A DNA stretch of 64,000 nt from Magnetofaba australis IT-1 (GTDB taxonomy: Bacteria; Pseudomonadota; Magnetococcia; Magnetococcales; Magnetococcaceae). The translations under genes and the position numbers were made by a program. The DNA is taken from NCBI RefSeq assembly GCF_002109495.1, contig NZ_LVJN01000019.1, forward strand, positions 186,001 to 250,000. The letters run 5' to 3'. The notes beneath the pieces are model-generated. The model had not been told where the DNA came from. It ran no database searches and worked only from the letters and a program-made list of their open reading frames with translations. Shown here one piece after another: positions 48,501 through 57,500 of this stretch (its first letter is position 1; the number at the start of each line of letters is the position of its first letter).

Positions 48501-51500
48501 GATGATGGCGGCGTCGGCTCCACCAGCGCCATTACCCTCACTGCGGGCGGCGATCTGAGCGTGGCCGGGGCGCTCTCCAGCCTGAAGAGCATCGATCTGG
48601 ACGCAGGCGGCGCGCTGGCGCTGGATGGCGCCATCCACACCGGACAGAGCCTCACTGTGGACGCCGTGGGCGCGGTCACCGGCAACCTGACCGGCGACCT
48701 GCAAGTCGCCGATGCGGGCGGAACCCTGACTATCAACGGCGCTTCCATCACCCTGAGCCAGAGTTATCTGCAGGCCGAGAGCCTCACCCTGCACAGTGCG
48801 GGCGATATGGGGCTGGATCAGGTCAATATGACCGGGACCACCATTGCGCTCACCAGTGATGCCGGAGCCATCGATCACGCCTTGGGTCAAATCAGCGCTG
48901 ATACGCTCACCGCGCGGGCGGTGAGCGGCGTGAGCGCCAATCTGGCGGGCGGCGGCGTGGACGCCGAAACCAGCGGCGCGGGCGATATCACCATTACCAG
49001 CACGGCGGATCTGATCCTGACCAACGCGGTCACCGCCGACGGCGTCATCAGCGTGGACGTGGTGGGCCAGTTGAGCGTGACCAACGCCCAATCCCTTGGC
49101 GGATCCGACGCCAGCGGCGTGGGGCTCACCACCCATGGCGGCGACATTCTGTATGATACGGTCTCCGTGGCCGGGCTGGGCGATCTGACCCTGGACGCCG
49201 ACGGCGCCATTGTCGCCAGCGGCGACGGCGCCTTGAGCGCCGACCACATCACCGTGCGCGCCAACACCGCCCTGACCCTCACCACCCACGCCAGCGCCCT
49301 GACCCTGGCTTCGCGGGTGGCGGGGGATGTGTCGGTGAGCAACAGCGGCGGCGGAACCCTCACCGTGCATCAGGCCGATGTGCGTGAAGGCGCCTTCAGC
49401 CTGACCCACGACGGCGATGTGGCGCTGGAGGCGGTCACCCTGTTCACCAGCCGCGACGATCTGGATGTGATGGTCACTGCCGCCGGGGCCATCAGCGTGG
49501 GCCGCGTGCAGGCGGGGATCTTCTCCACCGATGCGGGCGAGACGCGCACGCTCTCGGCGGAAAGCGACATCAGCCTGACCGCAGGCGGCGCCATCAGCGC
49601 TGTCGATGACGCCGAGCCCGACCTCATCGGTGATGGGCTCACCCTCACCGCAGACGGAGCCATCGGCGGCCTGCACACGGCGGTCAACGCCTGGATCTCG
49701 ATTACAGCGGCCAGCGGCGATATCCAATTGAGCGATCTGGACGGCTACGGCGAGGCGCGCCCCGGTGTGACGGCAGCGCATGTTGCCGCTGATGCCGGGT
49801 CGGTGACCTTGCAGTCCGATGGCTACATGGAGGTGCTGCAGGTCACGGCGGGCGGGGTCGACAGCGCGCTGTCGCTCACCACCACCAGCGGCAACCTGAC
49901 GGTGAAGGATCTGGTGGGCGGCGACGCCCTGGCGTTTGGCACCGATCTGCATCTGAGCGCAGGCGATAATCTCTCCGTGGAGGAGAGCTATCAGGCCACC
50001 GGAACCCTGGAGTTGCGCGCGGCCAACGCCATGCATCTGAGCGTGCCCGACGGCCAGACCCTGAATCTGACCGCCGACACCCTGATTCTGGAGACCGGCG
50101 AATCCCTCAAAGTGGATGGGACGCTCAGCGCGGCCTCCCTGATGAGCCTCACCTCCGACGCCAATGTCTACGTCAACGGCGTGGTGCAGGGGGTGGGCGG
50201 CGCGCCTATCGAGCAGCTGGAGATCACCGCTCGCGGCGGTCGCGCCGTCTCCACCGCCGCCTATGATCCGGTTTCCGCCATGCGCATCTATACCGATGGC
50301 GGCGGACAGAGCATCTACCACAACGAATCCACCGGCCTCTACTACACCGAGTCGGGGGGAACGTATAGCCAAACGGCGGTGAATCCGGCGGATTTGACCG
50401 CGCGCTTTGACGCCATCCCCACCGGCAAAATCGTCATGGACGTGCAGGCGTTGGATGCGGCCCAGGTCGAACTGCGCGCGGCCCTTTCCATGGACTTCAC
50501 CGCCAGCGGCGATGCGCAGATCTCCGGCTTCCTTGGCGGGCTCACTGACGGCGCGGGGGTGGAGCAGATGTCCCTGCGCGCGGGCGGCGCGTTGAACTTT
50601 GTTGAGGCTACCCTGGAGGCGGGGACGCAGTTGAGCCTGCAGGGCGCATCGGTGCAAGGCGATCGCCTCTCCTCCCTGAGCGCGGGCAATATCGACATCA
50701 CGGCGGTCAGCGGCATTGACCTGCTGACTCAGGCCGCCACCCTCAGCGCCGAAAACACGGGGGCGGGCGATATCGCCATTGAGAACGTTGGCGCCCTGAC
50801 GGTGAGCGAAATGACCGCCTGGAACGGTTCGGCCTTCGCCTACGCCAATGGCGGCGATCTCACCGTGTGGCTGGCGCAGTCCCTCACCGATGCGGCGGGC
50901 AACGACGTCACCCTGCAGACCACGGACACGCTCTATCTGGACTACGTCGCCGCCGGGGCCAATGCCGGGCGGGTGGTGCTCAATGCGCTGGGCTCCGCCG
51001 CCGAGATCGCCTCGGCCATCGACCTGAACGCCGATGTGACCGCTTATGAAGTGAGTCTGCGGGTCAATAATCCGGTGAGTTTCAGCGCCAGCGAGGCGCT
51101 GGAGGTGCAATCCACCACGGCGGTGGAGCAGCTTACTCTGGGCGTGCCCACTGGGCAGGTGATCGGAGATCTGACCCTGATTCTGCCGCTGTGGGAGGGC
51201 GACATCACCGTGGATGTCACCGGAACCCTCACCATTAGCGAACTGAGCATGCAGGCGGGCGCCACCCTGACCCTGCTGGCGGGCGGCGATCTGATTCTGG
51301 GCTCCGACATCGTGCTGGACGCCGACGGCGGCGACATCCAGTTGCAGGCGGGCGGCGCGCTCACGCTAAACAGCAACACCATCTATGCGGCGGATCTGGA
51401 CCTGAGCGGCGCCACGGTGACCCCGCTCAACACCAGCGTCGATACCTTGAGCCTGAGCCTCACCGGCGCAGGCGATGCGGTGGTCACCGAAGAGGACGAT

Positions 51501-54500
51501 ATCACCATCACCTCCGGCTCCACCGCCAATGGCGCGTTCAGCCTCACGGCGGGCGGCGACATCAGCGTGGAGAGCATCGTCTCCCACACCGATAGCGACG
51601 CCAACGACATCACCCTCACCGCCACTGAGGGCGCCATCAGCGCCACGACCCTCAACGCCGGGACGCAGGGCGATATCGCTCTGACCGCTAGCGGCGGCGT
51701 GGCGGCTTCCGCCATCACCGGCGATGTGGCGACTCTCCAGGCGGGCGGCGCGGTGAGCCTCACCGGCGATGTGAATACGCTCTCCGTCACCCAGAGCGCG
51801 GCGGGGGCGATCACACTGAGCGACAGCGACGAGGTCACCATCGACGCCATCGCCAATGGGTTTGCGGGGGCGGTGAGCATCACCGCCGCCACCGGCCTCA
51901 CCGTGCAGAACAGCGGCGCGGGCGCGGCCATCGACGTGCAGGACGCCGTCACCCTGGCGGTGGACGGCGAGGCGGATCTGGTGGTGAACAGCGCCATCGC
52001 CAGCAGTGGCGGCGTGGTGAGCCTGAGCGCGGGGGGCAATGTGCAGTTCGGCGCAGGGGGCTCTATCGCCGCCAATGCCGACGTCACCTTGCGCGCGGAT
52101 TCCAACGCCAATGACGCCGGTGGCCTGAACATGGCCGACGGCGCGCTGGTCAACAGCGGCGCGGGCAAAATCGCCATCACCACGGCGGCGGATATCACTC
52201 TGGGCGGGTTGAGCAGCGCCAATAGCGACGCCGACGCCATCACCATTACCAGCCACAGCGGCGCGATTCTGGACAGCGGCGACGCCCACACCGACATCGA
52301 TGCGGCGGGGGGCGTGATTCTGCGCACCGCTACCGGCGTGGGGTCTGATGGCAACGCCATTGACGCCGTCATCGGCGGTGGGCTGGGTCTGATCAATAGC
52401 GGTGTGGGCGCGGTCAATCTGAGCAATAGCGGTGATCTGAACATCACGCGGGCCATTCAGCAGAGCGCCGGGCAATCCGTCACGCTGACCAGCGCGGGCA
52501 ATATGACCCTCAGCGCCGACGGCGCTGGCGTCGCTGTGCTGGGCGCTGGCGATCTGACCCTGCTGGCCTCCGGCGCCGGGGCGCTGCTCACGGCGGATAC
52601 GGCGATCAGCGCCGAGTCTGGCGCGGTGACCCTCACCGCCGACGCCATGGCGCTGAATGCGGCGGTGAGCGGTTCCGGCGCGCTCACCATTCAGTCCGAG
52701 GCCACCGATCGCAGCATCGGCCTCGGCGACGGCGCGGCGGGCGATCTGAACCTGACCCAGACGGAGTTGGATCTGCTGACCAACGGCTTCGCCTCGCTCA
52801 CCTTTGGCCGCGCCGACAGCGCGCACCTGATCACCATCGGCCAGAGTGGCGGCGCGGTGACGCTGCGGGATTCCACCACGCTGCGCGCTTCCGCCACCGG
52901 CGGTCACATCACGCAAAACGCTGATTTGAGCCTCATCGACGGCGCCGGGCTCACCGTGCAGGGCTCCGGGGCCACCTACGATCTGGCGGCGGATATCAGC
53001 GCTGCGGGCGCGGTGGAGATTAGCGACAAGATTCACCTGAGCGGCGCGCGGGCCATCAGCGCAGGCGGAGCGCTCACCCTGAGCAACGCTGGGCTCGACC
53101 TGCTCACAGGCGATGGCGTGGGCGAGGCCGATAGTCTGACTCTGACCGCCAGCGGCGCGCTCTCTCTGACCGGGGCCACCGCCGATAGCGTGGATGCCCT
53201 CACGGTGCTGGGAGCGACCTCGGTGAGCGTGGCCGACGCGGTGAGCCTCAGCGGCGCGTTGACGCTGCAGAACGTGAGCGGCGCCACCGCCTTCGCCAGC
53301 GCGGTGAGTGTGGGCTCGGTGAGCGGGAGTCAACTGGGCGCGGTGAACTTTGACGCCGGTTTGACCGCCGCACAAGGGGTGAGTTTGGATAATCTGGGCG
53401 ATCTGTCCGTGACCGGCGCGTTGGGCGTCGGCGGCGCCCTGAGTCTGACCACCGGCGGCGCGCTTTCGGTGACCGGCGCGACCACCCTGGGCGCGGGCTC
53501 GATTTTCAGTGCGGGCGACGTCACCCTGGGGTCGACCCTGACGGTGACCAATGACTTGACCGTGAATGACTCAGGCGCGATTGATGTCACCGGCGCGGCC
53601 AGCGTGGGCGGTGCGTTTGGCCTCTCCAACATCAGCGGCGCCATGAGCTTCGCCGACGCCCTGAGCGCGGGCGGCTTGAGCATCAGCACCGCCCAGGCCA
53701 TTGGCGTGAGCGGCGCAACGACCCTGGGCGCGGGCTCCCTGACCAGCGTGGGCGACATCACCCTGGGTTCAACCCTCACGGTGACCAATGACCTGACCGT
53801 GGACGGCTCTGGCGCGATTAATGTCACCGGCGCCGCCAGCTTGGGCGGTGCGTTTGGCCTCTCCAACATCATCGGCGCGATGAACTTCAGTGACGCCCTG
53901 AGCGCGGGCGGATTGAGCATCACCACGGCCCAGGCAATCGGCGTAAGCGGCGCCATGACCTTGGGCGCGGGCTCCATTGCCAGTGTGGGCGATATCACCC
54001 TGGGTTCAACCCTCACGGTGACCAACGATTTGATCGTTGATTCCACTCAGGCCATCGACGTCACCGGCGCGGCCAGCGTGGGCGGGGCGTTTGGCCTCTC
54101 CAACATCAATGGAGCGATGAGCTTTGCCGACGCTCTGAGCGCGGGTGGATTGAGCATCAGCACAGCCCAGGCTATTGGCGTGAGCGGCGCCGTGACCCTG
54201 GGCGCGGGCTCCCTGACCAGCGTGGGCGACATCACCCTGGGCTCGACGCTCGCGGTGACCAATGACCTGACTGTGGACGGCTCTGGCGCGATTGATGTCA
54301 CCGGCGCGGCCAGCGTGGGCGGGGCGTTTGGCCTCTCCAACATCAATGGAGCGATGAGCTTTGCCGACGCCCTGAGCGCGGGCGGCTTGAGCATCAGCAC
54401 AGCCCAGGCTATTGGCGTGAGCAGCGCCATGACCCTGGGCGCGGGCTCCATTGCCAGCGTCGGCGACATCACCCTGGGCTCGACGCTCACGGTGACCAAT

Positions 54501-57500
54501 GACCTGACTGTGGACGGCTCTGGCGCGATTGATGTCACCGGCGCCGCCAGCGTGGGCGGTGCGTTTGGCCTCTCCAACATCAGCGGCGCCATGAGCTTTG
54601 CCGACGCCCTGAGCGCGGGCGGCTTGAGCATCAGCACGGCCCAGGCAATCGGCGTAAGCGGCGCCATGACCTTGGGCGCGGGCTCCATTGCCAGTGTGGG
54701 CGATATCACCCTGGGTTCAACCCTCACGGTGACCAACGATTTGATCGTTGATTCCACTCAGGCCATCGACGTCACCGGCGCGGCCAGCGTGGGCGGTGCG
54801 TTTGGTCTAAGCAACATCAGCGGCGCCATGCGATTCGCCGACGCTCTGAGCGCGGGCGGTTTGAGCATCGATACAGCCCAAGCCATTGGCGTGAGCGGCG
54901 CAACGACCTTGGGCGCGGGCTCCATTGCCAGCGTGGGCGACGTCACCCTGGGCTCGACTCTGTTGGTGAACAACGACCTGACCGTCACGGACACCGGAGC
55001 CATCGCCATCACCGACGCCGCCAGCGTGGGTGGGTTGTTCAGCATGATCAATGTGGAGGGCTCAATGCGTCTCTCCGGCGCGGTGGACGCGGCTCGATTC
55101 GCCGTGGCCAATGCTCAGAGCGTGACGCTGGGCTCCCACCTCACTGTAGGGAACGCACGGATCAGCAGCGTATCCGATCTCACCGTGGGTGGCGATGTGG
55201 CCGCCAGTCAGGATGTGTCCATCAGCGGCGCCGGCGTCGTCGGCTTCTCTGGCGGCGTGCAGGTGGGCGGCGCACTGAACCTGAATCAGTTGAGCGGCGC
55301 GTTGACCCTGTCGCAGACGGTGGCGGCGAGTGAACTCACCATCGCGCAGGCGCAGGCGGTGACCTTGGATGGCGCGCTGACCTTGGGTGCGGCCAGCTTG
55401 AGCGATCTGGCCTCTTTGGATGCAGCGCAAACCCTGACCACGGCTGGAAATCTCACCCTGGAGCGTATCCAAACGGCGGCGTTCCAGAACGGTTTCGTCA
55501 GCGGCGGCGACGCCTCCCTCAGACAGGTGGGCGCGTTGCAAACGCACAATAGCGTGAGCGTGGCCGGGGCGCTGCAAGTGAGCGGCGGCCAGCAGGCGGA
55601 CTGGCATGGCGACGTGGTGATCACCGGCGCGGACCGGACGCTGCCCAGCACGGCGCGGGTCTCGGTGCAGGCGGCGCAGAGCGTCCAATTCCACGCCGGT
55701 TTGGCGGTGAGCGCAGGGGATATCCATCTGCAATCGGATTCCATCAATCTGCTGGGCGGGGCAGGCAGCCTGCAGGCCAGCGCGGGCGTCACCTTCAGCG
55801 CCCATAACGCGCAGACCAATCTGAGCGTCGGCGATGTGGGCGCGGTTGCGGGCGGCGATCTGCACATCGCTCAAGCGGACCTGGACGCCCTGGGCGCGGG
55901 CGTGAAACAGCTCACCCTGACCACCGCCAACGCGGCGCAATCCCATGTGGAGCTGGGCGCCAGCCATCTGCATCACGTCACCCGCATCTTCGGCGGCGGC
56001 GCCCATGTGGGCGCGACGGTTCTGGTGGGCGGGGATCTGTTGATGCAGACCCAGGATAATCTGGTGGTGGATGGCGCGTTGCAATCGGCGCCGGGCGCGG
56101 CGGCCAATTTCCGTTTGCAAACGCTGGGCGGTGGTTCGGTGAACCTCAATGGCGCGGTGCAGAGCCAGCAGGGCGCGACCCACATCGCCAGCCAACAGAG
56201 GGTGGAGATCCATAACGCGCTGGACGCCCGCGATGGCCTCTTCATTCAGGCGGCGGGCGGCATTCTGGTGGATGGCGCCGTGGCCAGCGCGGGCGCAGTG
56301 GAGATGGCGGCGCAGGGCGCGGTCAATATCATCGGCGCAGTGGAGAGCGGCGGTGACGCCGCCCTGACCAGCGGCGCCGGGATGCAGATTAGCGGCATGC
56401 TCCGTGCGGGCGGCGACGCCAGCGTTACGGCGGGCGCGGCCATGGCCATCAGCGGCGAGGCGGCGACGCAGGGGGCGCTCACGTTGCGCGCCGGTGATGC
56501 CGCAACGCTGTCGGGGGTGGTCAAAGCAGGCGCCAACGCCACGCTGACCATTGGCGCGGAATTGGCCCAATCGGGAACGCTGACCAGCGGCGGCGACGCC
56601 GTGATGAATGTGAAGGGCGGCTATACCGATAGTGGCGTGACCACGATTGGCGGCGCGCTGAACGCCAAAATCGGCGGCGATGTCGCTACCTCCGGAACGT
56701 TGAGTGTAGGCGGCGCGGCGTCGCTTTCCACTCTGGGCGCTTGGAGCCACAGTGGTCAGGCCGCCTTTGACGGCGCCACCGCCAGTGTACAGGCGGGCGG
56801 CGCGGTGAGCGTGACGGGCGCCATGGCGGTGAGCGGCGCGCTGGATCTTGCGGCAGGCGGCGCGCTGAACGTGAATGCGGCGTTGAGCGTCGGCGCTGAT
56901 GCCGCGATTTCGACGCAACAAGCGTTCGCCATGAGCAGCGCGGTGAGCGTGGGCGGCGGTTTGACTCTGCATGCGGCCAGCGCCAGCTTCGCCAACGCGC
57001 TTTCTGTGAGCGGCGATGCCGACTTCACCATCAGCGGCGACTGGAGCCACAGCAGCCAGATGCAGATCAGCGGCGCCATGACCGCCAACGTCGCCGGCAA
57101 CTGGAGCGACAGCGGCAGCCTCAGCGTGAGCGGGGCCATGACCAGCGATGTGGGCGGTGACCTGAGCCATGCAGGCGCGCTGAGTGTGGGCGGCGATTTG
57201 GCGCTTACGGTGGGCGGCGGCGCGGACCTGAGCGGCTCCATCAGCGTGGGTGGATCCACTCTGTTCAACGTCGGCGTGAACGCAGTGAGCAGCGCGCGCA
57301 GCATCGCCGGAGCCAACGGCCTGACCCTGACCGGCAGCATCGATAGCGTCGGCGATGCGCAGATCAATGTGACGGGGAGTCTGGCCATGAGCGGCGACTC
57401 CAGCGTCGCCATCAGCGGACAAGGGAACGTCGCCATGGTGGTGGGCGGCGATGCCGACCTGACCCACATCACGGCGGCCAACACGCTCACTCTGAGCGCG

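Noticed and set aside
47928-51110. 1,060-codon minus-strand open frame opposite the LEPR-XLL gene
   Set aside because: Same reason: it lies wholly opposite an intact recognised gene and looks compositionally like an antisense artefact.
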